Assembly (NCBI GenBank): GCA_025465135.1 | Contig: JAODNA010000012.1 | Span: 1-35,730, forward strand | Reading direction: 5' to 3' | DNA length: 35,730 nt | Origin: Frankiales bacterium | GTDB lineage: Bacteria > Actinomycetota > Actinomycetes > Mycobacteriales > SCTD01 | Shown: positions 1 through 8,089 of the stretch, one piece after another | How positions within the stretch are numbered: position 1 is the first letter of the stretch | How the letters are laid out: each line of letters starts with the position of its first letter | Notes under the pieces: generated by a model | What the model was told of the DNA's origin: nothing | Seen by the model: only the letters and a program-made list of their open reading frames with translations | Database searches by the model: none | Program-made: the position numbers and the translations under genes

Positions 1-1
1 C

Positions 2-688
2 CTAGATCTTGCGGAGGACCGTGACGACGCGGCCGAGGATCGTGGCGTCGTCGCCGGGGATCGGCGCGTAGTTGGGGTTGTGCGGCAGCAGCCACACATG
101 CCCGTCGCGCTTCTTGAACGTCTTCACAGTCGCCTCGCCGTCGATCATCGCGGCCACGATGTCGCCGTTGTCGGCGTTCTGCTGCTGGCGCACGACGACC
201 CAGTCGCCATCGGCGATCGCCGCGTCGATCATGGAGTCGCCGACGACCTTGAGCAGGAACAGCGTGCCGGTGCCGACCAGCTCGCGGGGGAGCGGGAAGA
301 CCTCCTCGACGGCCTGCTCGGCGAGGATCGGCCCGCCCGCGGCGATGCGGCCGATGACCGGGACGTAGGCCGGCTGCGGGTGGGCGGCGCGCTCGTCGGC
401 CTCGTCCTGGGCGGCCGCGGCCTCGCCCGGCATGCGGACGTCGACGGCGCGGGGCTTGGACGGGTCCTTGCGCAGGAAGCCCTTCTTCTGCAGCGTCATC
501 AGCTGGTGGGAGACGCTGCTCGTGCTCGTCAGCCCGACCGCCTCGCCGATCTCGCGGACCGTGGGGGGATAGCCCCGGCGCTCGACGGAGTCGCGGATGA
601 CCTCGAGGACCTTGCGCTGGCGCGGCGTGAGGCCGTTCTCGTCCGGCGGTCCGTCGGGGATCTCCCGCACGTTGCTCTTCGTCGCCAT
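2..688 (-). CDS. lexA: SOS repressor LexA
   Basis: LexA represses DNA-damage genes and cleaves itself when RecA filaments form. The 228-aa product has an N-terminal winged helix (about residues 20-85, with [20 protein letters not shown]) and a C-terminal S24 peptidase domain. The Ala117-Gly118 cleavage site lies in RIAAGGP, the nucleophile is Ser152 in VVGDSMID, and the general base is Lys189 in EATVKTF, so it should be active. I chose the ATG at 688 because a GGGAGG sits just upstream; the longer open frame to 784 adds a low-complexity extension not seen in LexA. It is divergent from a LysM gene, and an SOS box at 777-792 lies upstream, as expected for autoregulation. Confidence 0.97.
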   Translation of the reverse strand: MATKSNVREIPDGPPDENGLTPRQRKVLEVIRDSVERRGYPPTVREIGEAVGLTSTSSVSHQLMTLQKKGFLRKDPSKPRAVDVRMPGEAAAAQDEADERAAHPQPAYVPVIGRIAAGGPILAEQAVEEVFPLPRELVGTGTLFLLKVVGDSMIDAAIADGDWVVVRQQQNADNGDIVAAMIDGEATVKTFKKRDGHVWLLPHNPNYAPIPGDDATILGRVVTVLRKI

Positions 689-776
689 GGGGCCTCCCGC
701 GCTCAGCTCGGGCCTCGTCCCCCGGTGGGGCGGCCCTGATCGACAGGGCGGACCGTAACGCGGATCCGCGACACAA

Positions 777-792
777 TCAAACACATGTTCGA
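777..792. promoter_or_regulatory. SOS box (LexA operator) upstream of lexA
   Basis: The sequence TCAAACACATGTTCGA is a near-perfect palindrome matching the actinobacterial/Bacillus LexA operator (core CGAAC-N4-GTTCG) with one mismatch in the left arm. It lies about 90 bp upstream of the lexA start and is probably the autoregulatory site. Confidence 0.85.
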
Positions 793-845
793 CCGTGTCT
801 GGTTTTTGTCGGCGGCATGGGGTACAACTTCGCTCAGACGTTCGA

Positions 846-861
846 TCGAACGGTCGTTCGA
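846..861. promoter_or_regulatory. SOS box (LexA operator) upstream of the LysM gene
   Basis: TCGAACGGTCGTTCGA fits TCGAAC-N4-GTTCGA exactly. It ends 15 bp before the LysM start codon, where bound LexA would block transcription. An overlapping palindrome CGTTCGATCGAACG (839-852) could widen the binding site. Confidence 0.88.
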
Positions 862-876
862 CCCGAGGAGCACCTC

Positions 877-1281
877 ATGAGCACAGCGACGATGACCCGG
901 CCGGCCACCCGGAGCGGCTCCGAGCGCTTCGGCGACCCCGTCTCGGCGGCCCCGCCGCGCCCGCTCGTCCCGCCACTGCCGCCGCGGGCCCGGCTCACCC
1001 GGCGCGGCCGGCTGGTGCTCACGGCGCTCGCTGCCCTGATCCTGCTCGCCGTCATCTCGGTGGGCCGGGCCGGCAGCCAGGCCGCCACGGCGACCGAGAC
1101 CGGGCCGTCGCTGCAGCAGACGACTGTGCAGTCCGGCGAGACGCTCTGGTCCGTCGCCCAGCGGATCGCGCCGCAGAACGACCCCCGCGAGGTCGTCGCC
1201 CAGCTCCGCCGGATCAACCACCTGCACTCGTCCGGCCTGCGCGTCGGTCAGCAGCTGCTGCTCCCCGTCGCCGGCCGCTAG
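877..1281 (+). CDS. SOS-inducible LysM-domain membrane protein (Rv2719c/YneA-like division suppressor)
   Basis: This 134-aa protein has a Pro/Arg-rich cytoplasmic N-terminus, one membrane segment (about 46-62) and an extracytoplasmic LysM peptidoglycan-binding domain (about 81-131, with VQSGETLWSVAQRI, RRINHL and LRVGQQLLLP). The ATG at 877 has GAGGAG at 865-870. Layout and position match mycobacterial Rv2719c, which is also divergent from lexA, LexA-controlled and reported to affect division after DNA damage. Bacillus YneA has a similar design. The perfect SOS box at 846-861 supports damage-induced expression. Division arrest as the function is inferred from synteny and domain layout. Confidence 0.85.
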   Translation: MSTATMTRPATRSGSERFGDPVSAAPPRPLVPPLPPRARLTRRGRLVLTALAALILLAVISVGRAGSQAATATETGPSLQQTTVQSGETLWSVAQRIAPQNDPREVVAQLRRINHLHSSGLRVGQQLLLPVAGR

Positions 1282-1315
1282 TCGCGAGCCCACCGCCCAC
1301 TACGAAGATCAGTCC

Positions 1316-1344
1316 TTGCTAATATAAGCAGCAGCGCATACAGT
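1316..1344 (+). promoter_or_regulatory. Promoter of the ArsR gene, probably leaderless
   Basis: TTGCTA (1316-1321) and TACAGT (1339-1344) are separated by exactly 17 bp. The -10 element ends 7 bp before the GTG at 1352, so transcription would start at or next to the start codon. No ribosome binding site is visible. The AT-rich stretch between the boxes stands out from the GC-rich surroundings and could also hold the ArsR operator. Confidence 0.6.
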
Positions 1345-1351
1345 TGTTCAC

Positions 1352-1717
1352 GTGCACGCCTTCGACATCCTCGGTGACCCGGTCCGCCGGTGCATCCTCG
1401 AGCTGCTGGCCGACGGCGAGCGCAGCGCGGGGGAGATCACCGCCGTCGTACAGGAGCGGTTCGGTATCTCCCAGCCGGCCGTCTCCCAGCACCTGCGGGT
1501 GCTGCGCGAGCACGGGTTCGCGACGGTGCGGCCGCAAGGCGCGCGGCGGCTGTACGCCGTCGACGCCGGCCCCCTGCGCGAGGTCGACGCATGGCTCGAC
1601 CCCTACCGCCGCTTCTGGAACCAGCGGCTCGATGCGCTGGGCACCGAGCTGGCGCGGGGCAAGCGGGAGCGGCGCTCGGCCGGCCCGACCACGACGAGAG
1701 GCAAGGGCGCATCATGA
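1352..1717 (+). CDS. ArsR-family winged-helix regulator
   Basis: This 121-aa DNA-binding regulator begins HAFDILGDPVRRCILELLADG, the usual ArsR helix, and has the recognition helix in QPAVSQHLRVLREHG (about 47-61) followed by a wing. The metal-binding ELCVCD motif of ArsR/SmtB sensors is absent, so this belongs to the non-metal subgroup often paired with SRPBCC proteins. Its stop overlaps the next start (ATGA at 1714-1717), so the two genes are translationally coupled. It probably represses its own operon. The GTG start is supported by the promoter placed 7 nt upstream. Confidence 0.9.
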   Translation: MHAFDILGDPVRRCILELLADGERSAGEITAVVQERFGISQPAVSQHLRVLREHGFATVRPQGARRLYAVDAGPLREVDAWLDPYRRFWNQRLDALGTELARGKRERRSAGPTTTRGKGAS

Positions 1718-2295
1718 CCGTCGACACCATGGATTTCACCCGCACGGAGCACGAGCTCCGCCACCCCACGATCCCCGCCGGGCCGGCGCGGTCGGCGACC
1801 TTCCGCCGTACCTACGACGCCGACATCGCCGACGTCTGGGACGCCTGCACCAACCCGGAGCGGCTGGCGCGCTGGTACCAGCCGGTGGAGGGCGACCTGC
1901 GGCTCGGCGGGACGTTCACGCAGGGCGAGATGGGCGGCGGACGGATCGTCGCCTGCGAGTCGCCGCGGCTGCTGCGCGTCGCGCTCGGACCGGGCGACCC
2001 CTCTCCGGACCAGCTCGAGCTGCGGCTGACCTCGGCCGGCGACGGCACGACGGTGCTCGAGGTCGAGCACGCGACGACGCTGGACTCGCACGAGATCGGC
2101 AGGCAGATGTACGACGCCGTCTACTGCATGGGCGGCGGCTACGGGCCGCGGCTGCTGGCCCTCGACCTGCACCTGCACGACGCGCTGCCCGCCGACCTTG
2201 ACGTGACGCAGATGCACCTGCGGTCGGAGTTCGGGCCGGCGATCCAGGCCTCGATGGCGGCCCTCCAGACCCTCCTCGACGCCGACAAGCCCTAG
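1714..2295 (+). CDS. SRPBCC (AHSA1-like) domain protein
   Basis: The 193-aa product has the START-like/AHSA1 fold: a first beta-strand FRRTYDADIADVWDACTNPERLARWY, then GDLRLGGTFTQGEMGGGRIV and LEVEHATTLDS. Members bind hydrophobic ligands in a helix-grip cavity. ArsR-SRPBCC pairs are common in actinobacteria, but their ligands are mostly unknown. It overlaps the ArsR gene by 4 bp and should share its transcript. The substrate cannot be read from the sequence. Confidence 0.88.
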   Translation: MTVDTMDFTRTEHELRHPTIPAGPARSATFRRTYDADIADVWDACTNPERLARWYQPVEGDLRLGGTFTQGEMGGGRIVACESPRLLRVALGPGDPSPDQLELRLTSAGDGTTVLEVEHATTLDSHEIGRQMYDAVYCMGGGYGPRLLALDLHLHDALPADLDVTQMHLRSEFGPAIQASMAALQTLLDADKP

Positions 2296-2318
2296 GCCCA
2301 GCGCGTCGTCCCCCAGCA

Positions 2319-2370
2319 GTGGCGACCTGAGCGGGACAAACGCCGGCGTGTCGCCCGCCCAGGTCGCCAC
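2319..2370. repeat. 52-bp palindromic intergenic repeat, copy 1
   Basis: An imperfect inverted repeat has outer arms GTGGCGACCTGAGCG and CGCCCAGGTCGCCAC around a GC-rich centre. A same-length copy (44 of 52 bases identical by eye) lies at 9502-9553. It sits between the SRPBCC stop and the toxin operon, so it may act as a terminator-like hairpin, but the second copy elsewhere suggests a dispersed repeat family. Confidence 0.75.
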
Positions 2371-2444
2371 TGTTCCGGCGACGACGCTTCCGCGGGAACG
2401 CCCGGCCTGTGGACAACGCTCGGCGTCGCATGCCCTGACGCTCG

Positions 2445-2450
2445 TACCGT
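2445..2450 (+). promoter_or_regulatory. Putative -10 element of the toxin operon
   Basis: TACCGT ends 6 nt before the GTG at 2457 and no ribosome binding site is present, the arrangement seen at several other starts in this window. No convincing -35 box is visible. Confidence 0.4.
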
Positions 2451-2456
2451 CCGCGT

Positions 2457-2843
2457 GTGTCCGGCATCGAGGTCCTCCCCGACGAGCTGCTTGCGGCGGC
2501 GGAGCCGCTGCGGCGTGCTGCCGAGGCGCTCGAAGACGTCGCCAACAGCCGACGCTCGCTGCACCACCTCGTCGAGGCGAGCCCGTCCGCGCGTTTGGCC
2601 GAAGCGTTTCGGGGATTCCTCTCGACGTGGGAGCTCACTGTCTGGTCCGCCGCGGACGAGGCCGCTGCATTCGCTGACCACACGGAGCTCGCTGGCGCCT
2701 ACTACGCGCAGCGTGAGGCGCTCATCGCGCGCAACATGCCGGTCACGACGCCCTGGGGCGAGATGCCGCCGTTGCGTGATCCGGTCGTTCAGGTCCCGGT
2801 GCCGCACCCCGCGGCGCAAGCTGCGCCGGTGCCCGGGCCGTGA
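2457..2843 (+). CDS. Small helical protein, putative partner of the WXG-like toxin
   Basis: The 128-aa product is mostly alpha-helical (about 1-95), with a Trp pair in FLSTWELTVWSAADEAAAF and a Pro/Val-rich tail (VQVPVPHPAAQ). I recognise no named family with certainty. Its stop overlaps the GTG of the toxin gene (GTGA, 2840-2843). Small helical proteins encoded just before WXG or LXG toxins often act as targeting partners for type VII (ESX) secretion, and that role is inferred here from position and composition. Confidence 0.6.
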   Translation: MSGIEVLPDELLAAAEPLRRAAEALEDVANSRRSLHHLVEASPSARLAEAFRGFLSTWELTVWSAADEAAAFADHTELAGAYYAQREALIARNMPVTTPWGEMPPLRDPVVQVPVPHPAAQAAPVPGP

Positions 2844-4090
2844 GCACGCTCGCGACGTGTGACATCGGTTCGGTTGAGCAGGCAGCATGGCTGCTCGCGC
2901 AGTGCGCAGACCGAACCGCGGATGCGACGGAAGGGTGTCAGCGGGCCAGGCGAGCGACCTGGCACTGGCGCGGTCCGGCCCAGCGGAGCTTCGACGCGTC
3001 GCTCGGGTATCTGCAGCAAACGTTCACGCAGATCAAGTCTGCGCACGAGGAAGCCGCGAGCGTCATCCGACAGTACGTCGGCGCTCTCGCGCTTGCTGCC
3101 GAGCGAGCCCGTAGCGCGGATGCGATGGACCGTGAAGCGGACGCGTTGAGCGCGCAGTTCAGGCGGGCGGCCGCTGCTGCGGCGACCCCAATCAGTGGCC
3201 CTGATCCTGGCGAGGCGGTTCGGGCGCAGGCCGCGAGGGTGCGTCGCGAGGCCGCTGAGGCGGAGGAGATCGCCGCTTCGCTTGCGGCTGCGCAACTGGA
3301 CGGCCTGGCGAGGCGCGCGCCGCACGCTGGTCGGTCCGACGGCGCCTTCCGATTCGCAGATGACTTCGCCGGTGCGGTTGGCGGTTCCCTTCTCGGGCTC
3401 GCCCAGCTCGGCGTCCTGGGAGGCGAGGCCCTGGGCATCGGCAACCGCGAGAAGGCAGCCCGCGGCCAGCTCCGCCAGGTGGCAAACGACACCTGGAAGC
3501 TGTGGGAACCCCTCGAGGACATGTGGCACGACGGCACCGGCGGACGTCCCGGTGCTGCCGTGGGCACGGCTGTCTCGATGCTGACGACCAAACAGCGGCT
3601 GCGGATGTCTCGCTGGATCAGGGACCCTCACGTCGCCCACCTCGAAGCGGTGCGCCAGCTCAGGCGCGAGTCGCTTCTCAAGGGCCACGCGCCGTATACG
3701 CAGACAGCCGCCGACATGGGCCGCAACGGCGTCTCGCTCATCAACGAGGAGAGGCGAGGCGGGCATGTCATTCGCGAGCATGTCGGTGCAGGTGTCGGCT
3801 ACCTCAAGCACCGCATCAGCGTCGGTCGACCGGCGGCGAGTACCTTCGATGACTTGGAAGCGGCGGAGAACGCCGTGAATGCGGTGCTGTTGCAAAACAG
3901 GAATCGGCTGCACGCGGTGTATGCGCTTGCGGAGGGGAAGTCCCTCGAACTTCGGGGGTACACGTTCGACGACGTTGGAAGCGTGCTTCTGCCAGGGGCC
4001 CCGCATACCGTGAGGAGCAACAAGATTTTGGTGGTCCTGCGACTGGAAGGAGGCGAGCCAGTTGTCTTCAGCGCCTACCCCGAAATCTGA
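2840..4090 (+). CDS. WXG-like polymorphic toxin with C-terminal RNase A-like (CdiA-CT) domain
   Basis: The 416-aa protein has an N-terminal helical domain with a WxG-type turn (W43-R-G45 in WHWRGPAQRSF), a long Ala/Arg/Glu-rich helical middle (about 50-160) and a C-terminal domain (about 305-416) that I recognise as the bacterial CdiA-CT RNase A family. The hallmarks are GGHVIREHVG, then FDDLEAAENAVNAVL, and the terminal VVFSAYPEI. By comparison with the Yersinia CDI toxin, His314, Arg325, Ser411 and Tyr413 sit at the active-site positions, with Ser for the usual Thr. It should cut RNA in neighbouring cells. There is no signal peptide, which fits ESX-type export. No ESX genes lie nearby. Confidence 0.85.
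   Translation: MSTLATCDIGSVEQAAWLLAQCADRTADATEGCQRARRATWHWRGPAQRSFDASLGYLQQTFTQIKSAHEEAASVIRQYVGALALAAERARSADAMDREADALSAQFRRAAAAAATPISGPDPGEAVRAQAARVRREAAEAEEIAASLAAAQLDGLARRAPHAGRSDGAFRFADDFAGAVGGSLLGLAQLGVLGGEALGIGNREKAARGQLRQVANDTWKLWEPLEDMWHDGTGGRPGAAVGTAVSMLTTKQRLRMSRWIRDPHVAHLEAVRQLRRESLLKGHAPYTQTAADMGRNGVSLINEERRGGHVIREHVGAGVGYLKHRISVGRPAASTFDDLEAAENAVNAVLLQNRNRLHAVYALAEGKSLELRGYTFDDVGSVLLPGAPHTVRSNKILVVLRLEGGEPVVFSAYPEI
4047..4053 (+). promoter_or_regulatory. Ribosome binding site that sets a TTG start
   Basis: AAGGAGG lies inside the toxin coding sequence, 8 nt before the TTG at 4062. It is close to the full anti-16S match and is stronger than most sites in the window. It fixes the immunity start inside the toxin gene. 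Confidence 0.8.
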
Positions 4091-4379
4091 CCTGTCCATC
4101 CGCTTTCCGGGGCTGGACGAGCTCGCTCGCCAGTACGTCACGGAGCGGCTGGACTATGAGTATGGCGATCCTGAGGATGCGGTTGCAGCCTTCTGTGAAC
4201 GTGAGCCATCAGCAGCCCGGCTTTCGGCGGCCGATGGCATCACGGCGCTACTAACCGAGTTCACGACGGAGGACGCGCGCTTCGCTGCCCTACGCGAGAT
4301 GCGGTGGGGACACAAGCCGCGCGCCGGCATGCTTGACGAGTTCCTGATCTGGACCCGCGCCGCTCTCCTTGAGGACTAG
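4062..4379 (+). CDS. CdiI-like immunity protein
   Basis: The 105-aa acidic protein begins at a TTG that overlaps the toxin gene by 29 bp and has a strong AAGGAGG upstream. The segment FPGLDELARQYVTERLDYEYGDPEDAVAAF resembles the CdiI_2 contact-dependent-inhibition immunity family in its D-Y-E-Y-G-D-P-E-D-A-V core. Known CDI and polymorphic-toxin systems place such a gene directly after the toxin, so it should bind and block the RNase A-like domain in the producing cell. Its stop overlaps that of the convergent CoA-transferase gene in a shared CTAG. Confidence 0.82.
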   Translation: MSSAPTPKSDLSIRFPGLDELARQYVTERLDYEYGDPEDAVAAFCEREPSAARLSAADGITALLTEFTTEDARFAALREMRWGHKPRAGMLDEFLIWTRAALLED

Positions 4380-6148
4380 AGCGTCACGACGATCTCGGTC
4401 ACGCCTTGGGTGGTGTGGGACTGCATCTCGAGGCCGCTCGAACGGAAGAGCTGCAGCATCGCCTTGTTCTCCGCCAGCACGTCTGCGGTGAACGCCCGGA
4501 CGCCAGACGCACGCGCGAAGGAGATCAGCCGCTCCTGCAGCGCCGTACCGAGCCCGAGGCCCTTGTACGCCGGATCGACCATGTACGCGACGTCCGCCGT
4601 ACCGCTCACGCGATCGAGGAAGTACGACGCCGTACCGACGACCTGCTCGCTGCCCCAGTCGCCCACCACGGCCAGAAAGGTCACCTCGTCCTCGAACGAC
4701 ACGCTGGTCAGGTGCTCCGCCGTCGACAGCGGCAGCGTCGTCAGGTGGCGGAAGAATCGCGTGTACACGTCCTCGGGCGGCATCCGGTAGAACAGCTCCT
4801 GCAGCGCCATCGCATCGCCGGTCCGCGCGGGCCGAAGCAGCACCGCCGAGCCGTCCTTCAGAAGCACAGTGCGCTCCTCCGACCCCGGGTACGGCCCGCG
4901 CGACCGCAGCGTCTGACCGGCCGGCACCAGGCCCCGCTCCACGGCGGCCTCCAGCAGAGCAGCACGGTGCGACGGGTGCGCCACCTCGATCAGCGCGATC
5001 GCGCGATCCCGCAACGAGCGACCGAACAGGTACGCCGTCCCGTACTCCGTCGTCACGTAGTGCACGTCCGCCCGCGGGATCGTCACGGCCTCCTCCGGCC
5101 GCAGCACCGGCCGGATCCGCGACGACCCGTCCGGGAACTCCGTCGACAGGCACACGATCGCCCGCCCACCCGGAGATCGCGACGCCGCGTAGTGCATGAC
5201 GGGCTGCGCCGCGACGCCGCCGTACAGCTCACCGAAGTCGGTGTCGGCGCAGACCTGTCCCGTCAGGTCGACCGCGAACGCCTGCGTCACCGACACGAGC
5301 CGCTTGACCGAGGTCAGTGCGCTCAGCCCGCAGATCTTCTCGATCGGCCGGAAGTCGACGATCGGATCGGACAGCCGCGCGAACAGCCGAGCAGTCCCGA
5401 CCGCCATCGACGCCACCACCGACCCCGGCTCGGTGCGCACCACCCCCGCGTCGAGCAGGTCGACGAGCCCATCGGTCACGACGTCGGAGTGCACCCGCAG
5501 ATCACGCCGCCCGCGCAGGTGCTGCAGCATCTCGTTCGGCACGCGACCGAGGCCGATCTGCAGGGTCGCGCCATCGGGGACGAGCCGCGCGACGTACGGC
5601 GCGATGCGTGCGGCCGCCTCACCGACCGGCTCGTGCACGTACTCCAGCACGGGCGTCGACACCGGCACGAAGGCCGCGATGCGCGCCACAGGAAGAGTCG
5701 ACGACGGACCCGTATGCGGCATCGCGGGGTTCACCTCGGCGAGCACGACCCGCGCCGACAGCGCAGCAGCGAGCGTCACGTCGACGGACACGCCGAGACT
5801 GCAATGACCGTCGACGGGCGGCGCGACCTGGATCAGCGCGACGTCGACGCGGTGCTGCCCGCCGGCGATCAGCGCCGGCAGGTCCGCCGACGACAGCGGC
5901 ACGTAGTCGACGTCACCGGCGCGCACCCGACCGCGCAGCTCGCTGCCGACGAAGAAGACCTCCTGCTTGTACGCCGAGCCGGTGCCGTCGGCGAGGAAGT
6001 GCACGAGCCGCACGCCGGGGACGAGCGGCCGCCGGGCCTCCAGCGCGGCGAGCAACACGCGCGGCACCGCGCAGGCCGAGCCGACGAAGACGCGGTCGCC
6101 GGGCTCCACGAGCGCGACCGCGGCTTCGGCGCTCATCTCCTCCGGCAT
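4376..6148 (-). CDS. Acetyl-CoA hydrolase/CoA-transferase fused to a GNAT acetyltransferase
   Basis: The 590-aa protein joins an acetyl-CoA hydrolase/transferase module (about 1-420) to a GNAT module (about 425-590). The first shows GLGRVPNEML (200-208), VDLTGQVCADTDFG (about 293-306) and the C-terminal TEYGTAYLFGRSLRDRA (367-383). The second has the acetyl-CoA pyrophosphate loop YKGLGLGTAL (528-537) and an ADVLAENKAM segment. This bifunctional layout is known in actinobacteria; its substrates are unclear, though handling of acyl-CoA or protein acetylation is plausible. The ATG at 6148 is preferred, since the ATG at 6136 has GGAGGAG placed too close. It is divergent from the hydroxylase gene. 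Confidence 0.88.
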   Translation of the reverse strand: MPEEMSAEAAVALVEPGDRVFVGSACAVPRVLLAALEARRPLVPGVRLVHFLADGTGSAYKQEVFFVGSELRGRVRAGDVDYVPLSSADLPALIAGGQHRVDVALIQVAPPVDGHCSLGVSVDVTLAAALSARVVLAEVNPAMPHTGPSSTLPVARIAAFVPVSTPVLEYVHEPVGEAAARIAPYVARLVPDGATLQIGLGRVPNEMLQHLRGRRDLRVHSDVVTDGLVDLLDAGVVRTEPGSVVASMAVGTARLFARLSDPIVDFRPIEKICGLSALTSVKRLVSVTQAFAVDLTGQVCADTDFGELYGGVAAQPVMHYAASRSPGGRAIVCLSTEFPDGSSRIRPVLRPEEAVTIPRADVHYVTTEYGTAYLFGRSLRDRAIALIEVAHPSHRAALLEAAVERGLVPAGQTLRSRGPYPGSEERTVLLKDGSAVLLRPARTGDAMALQELFYRMPPEDVYTRFFRHLTTLPLSTAEHLTSVSFEDEVTFLAVVGDWGSEQVVGTASYFLDRVSGTADVAYMVDPAYKGLGLGTALQERLISFARASGVRAFTADVLAENKAMLQLFRSSGLEMQSHTTQGVTEIVVTL

Positions 6149-6215
6149 GCCGCAGAGTCGAGCACACCCGGATGACCGCTTTGTGTCGTACCGTCGACGG
6201 GTCGAAGGGGGCGCC

Positions 6216-6899
6216 ATGACGACGACCGATGCACCGCCGGTACGACGGGGGCGGCAGGTCATCCGCGTCCGGACGCTGCGGGAAGCGGCGCCGCTGTTCG
6301 CCCGGCACACCAGCCCGCGCATCCTGCTTGCTGCCAGCGTGGTCGTGGTGGCAGCCCGGGTCGCCCTCGGCCGCTGGAGCATCACCGATGCGATCGTCGC
6401 CGCCGTACTGATCGCGGCGCAGCCGTTCTCCGAGTGGCTGATCCACGTCTACGTCCTGCACGTGCAGCCCGGCCGCGGTCGGGTCAGCGACGCCCTCGAC
6501 CGCGCCGCGGGGCTCGCACACCGGCTGCACCACCAGGACCCCTACGACCTGCGCTGGCAGTTCATCCATCCGCGGGTGACGATCGGCGGACTCGTGTTCG
6601 ACGCGCTCGTCGTCGCGGCTTTCCGCACGCCGGCCGCTGTCACCGGGGTGCTCACGGCGATCGTCCTGACGACGGTCTACGAGTGGGTGCACTTCCTGAT
6701 CCACACCGACGTACCGGCGAAGCACTGGCCCTACCAGCAGCTGCACCGGGCGCACCGGCTCCACCACTACCGCAACGAGGCCTACTGGCTTGGCGTGACC
6801 AACCACTTCGGTGACCGGGTGCTGCGGACCTATCCGGCCAAGGACGACGTGCCCGTGTCGCCGACGGCTGTGACCGCTCTCGCCGGGTTGAAGCGGTAG
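6216..6899 (+). CDS. Fatty acid hydroxylase / sterol desaturase-family protein
   Basis: This 227-aa integral membrane di-iron enzyme carries the His clusters of the family: HVYVLH, HRLHHQD, HFLIH and HRAHRLHHY, with further His in TNHFGDRV. Three to four membrane segments (about 36-52, 56-75, 125-150) surround them. Family members hydroxylate or desaturate lipids using O2; the substrate here is unknown. The ATG at 6216 has GAAGGGGG at 6205-6212. The 3' end overlaps the convergent acyltransferase gene by 70 bp, so the last residues of both proteins are read from opposite strands of the same DNA. Confidence 0.88.
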   Translation: MTTTDAPPVRRGRQVIRVRTLREAAPLFARHTSPRILLAASVVVVAARVALGRWSITDAIVAAVLIAAQPFSEWLIHVYVLHVQPGRGRVSDALDRAAGLAHRLHHQDPYDLRWQFIHPRVTIGGLVFDALVVAAFRTPAAVTGVLTAIVLTTVYEWVHFLIHTDVPAKHWPYQQLHRAHRLHHYRNEAYWLGVTNHFGDRVLRTYPAKDDVPVSPTAVTALAGLKR

Positions 6900-8089
6900 G
6901 CGTTGGTCGTCACGGGCAGCTGACGCGGGACCGCGGTCGGCGCCTTGAAGCGGACGGCGTAGCGCAGGGCCGGCGCCTCGACGTAGCGCCAGGACAGGAA
7001 CGTGCACAGCAGCGCGCCCGCGACGCCGAGCGGCATGCCGTAGTGCAGCGGCAGCGGGTGCGTCCACGTGGCCCAGAGGTAGTGCCAGAGGTAGAGCGCG
7101 TAGGAGCGCTTGCCCACCCACGCAAGAGGCTTGAACGACAGCAGGCGCGCCATGATCGATGTCGAGTGGTCGACGAGGTAGGGCACCACCTGCGCGACGG
7201 CGAGCCCGAGCAGGGCCGGCGCGACGACGAACTTCTCCGGCCGGTTCGCGAGGTAGACCGCGACGCCGGCGACGAACGCGACACCAGCCCACGCGCGGAT
7301 CGCCGGCACCCGCGCGCGCAGTCCGCGCGACCGGCGCCGATGCCAGATCAGCGCGGCGGCCGCACCGAGCAGCAGCCCGACCGCGCGCGTGTCGGTGCCG
7401 AAGTAGATCCGGTTCTTGCCCGCGCCGCCGTCGTACAGGAAGAACGGCAACGCCGCGGACGCGAAGGCGAGCAGCAGCACGGGCCACACGCGACGCCCCG
7501 ACGGAAGCCGCAGGAACAGCAGGAGCGTGAACGGCCACACGAGGTAGAACTGCTCCTCGACCGCGAGCGACCAGAGGTGCCCGAGCGGGGCGTGGCCGTG
7601 GAAGAGCGCGTGCACCCAGTTGATGCCGTAGGTCAGCACGAGGGCGACGTGACCGAGGGCGGGCAGTACGTCGACCGTGCCGCCGGACTTGCTGCCGTTG
7701 GGCACGGCGCCGAACCAGGTCGCGTTGTGGAACGCCAGCAGCAGCAGGCACCAGACGGCGAGCATCACCAGCAGTGCGGGGAGCAGGCGCAGGCCGCGGC
7801 GGGCGTAGAAGCGGGCGAGCGCGACCCGGCCGAGCAGCTTGCGCTCGTCGAGCAGCAGGGCGGTGATGAGGAAGCCGGACAGGACGAAGAAGACGTCGAC
7901 CCCGGACCAGCCGCCGGGGAGCGGGCCGCCGACCCCGGTGAAGTGGTAGACGAGGACGAGGATCAGCGCGATGCCGCGGAGCCCGTCCAGCGCGGGGGAG
8001 TGCCCGAGGAAGCCGCGCCGCGTGCGCCCCCGCGGCGTGGTTGCACGCGGGAGGAGGGGCGTCTCGAGGACGTCGGGCGCGGTCACCAT
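6830..8089 (-). CDS. Acyltransferase 3 family membrane protein (OafA-like)
   Basis: The 419-aa protein has about ten membrane helices and the acyltransferase-3 signatures: LDGLRGIALILVLVYHF (about 34-50, with the conserved Arg and His), GVDVFFVLSGFLIT, FYARRGLRLLPAL and HLWSLAVEEQFYLVWP. These enzymes O-acylate cell-surface glycans, peptidoglycan, lipids or antibiotics. The acceptor cannot be deduced. The ATG at 8089 is preceded by a GGGGGAAGG sequence. It may work with the overlapping convergent hydroxylase on a modified lipid or glycan, but that is only suggested by proximity. Confidence 0.9.
   Translation of the reverse strand: MVTAPDVLETPLLPRATTPRGRTRRGFLGHSPALDGLRGIALILVLVYHFTGVGGPLPGGWSGVDVFFVLSGFLITALLLDERKLLGRVALARFYARRGLRLLPALLVMLAVWCLLLLAFHNATWFGAVPNGSKSGGTVDVLPALGHVALVLTYGINWVHALFHGHAPLGHLWSLAVEEQFYLVWPFTLLLFLRLPSGRRVWPVLLLAFASAALPFFLYDGGAGKNRIYFGTDTRAVGLLLGAAAALIWHRRRSRGLRARVPAIRAWAGVAFVAGVAVYLANRPEKFVVAPALLGLAVAQVVPYLVDHSTSIMARLLSFKPLAWVGKRSYALYLWHYLWATWTHPLPLHYGMPLGVAGALLCTFLSWRYVEAPALRYAVRFKAPTAVPRQLPVTTNAYRFNPARAVTAVGDTGTSSLAG

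Noticed and set aside
2457-4379. A complete type VII secretion locus
   Set aside because: No EccC, EccD, EccB or mycosin-like gene is present; only putative substrates and an immunity protein.
4406-6175. A 589-codon open frame on the plus strand opposite the CoA-transferase gene
   Set aside because: It is rich in Arg, His and Gln with no domain, and lies fully antisense to a gene with clear motifs; a high-GC shadow.
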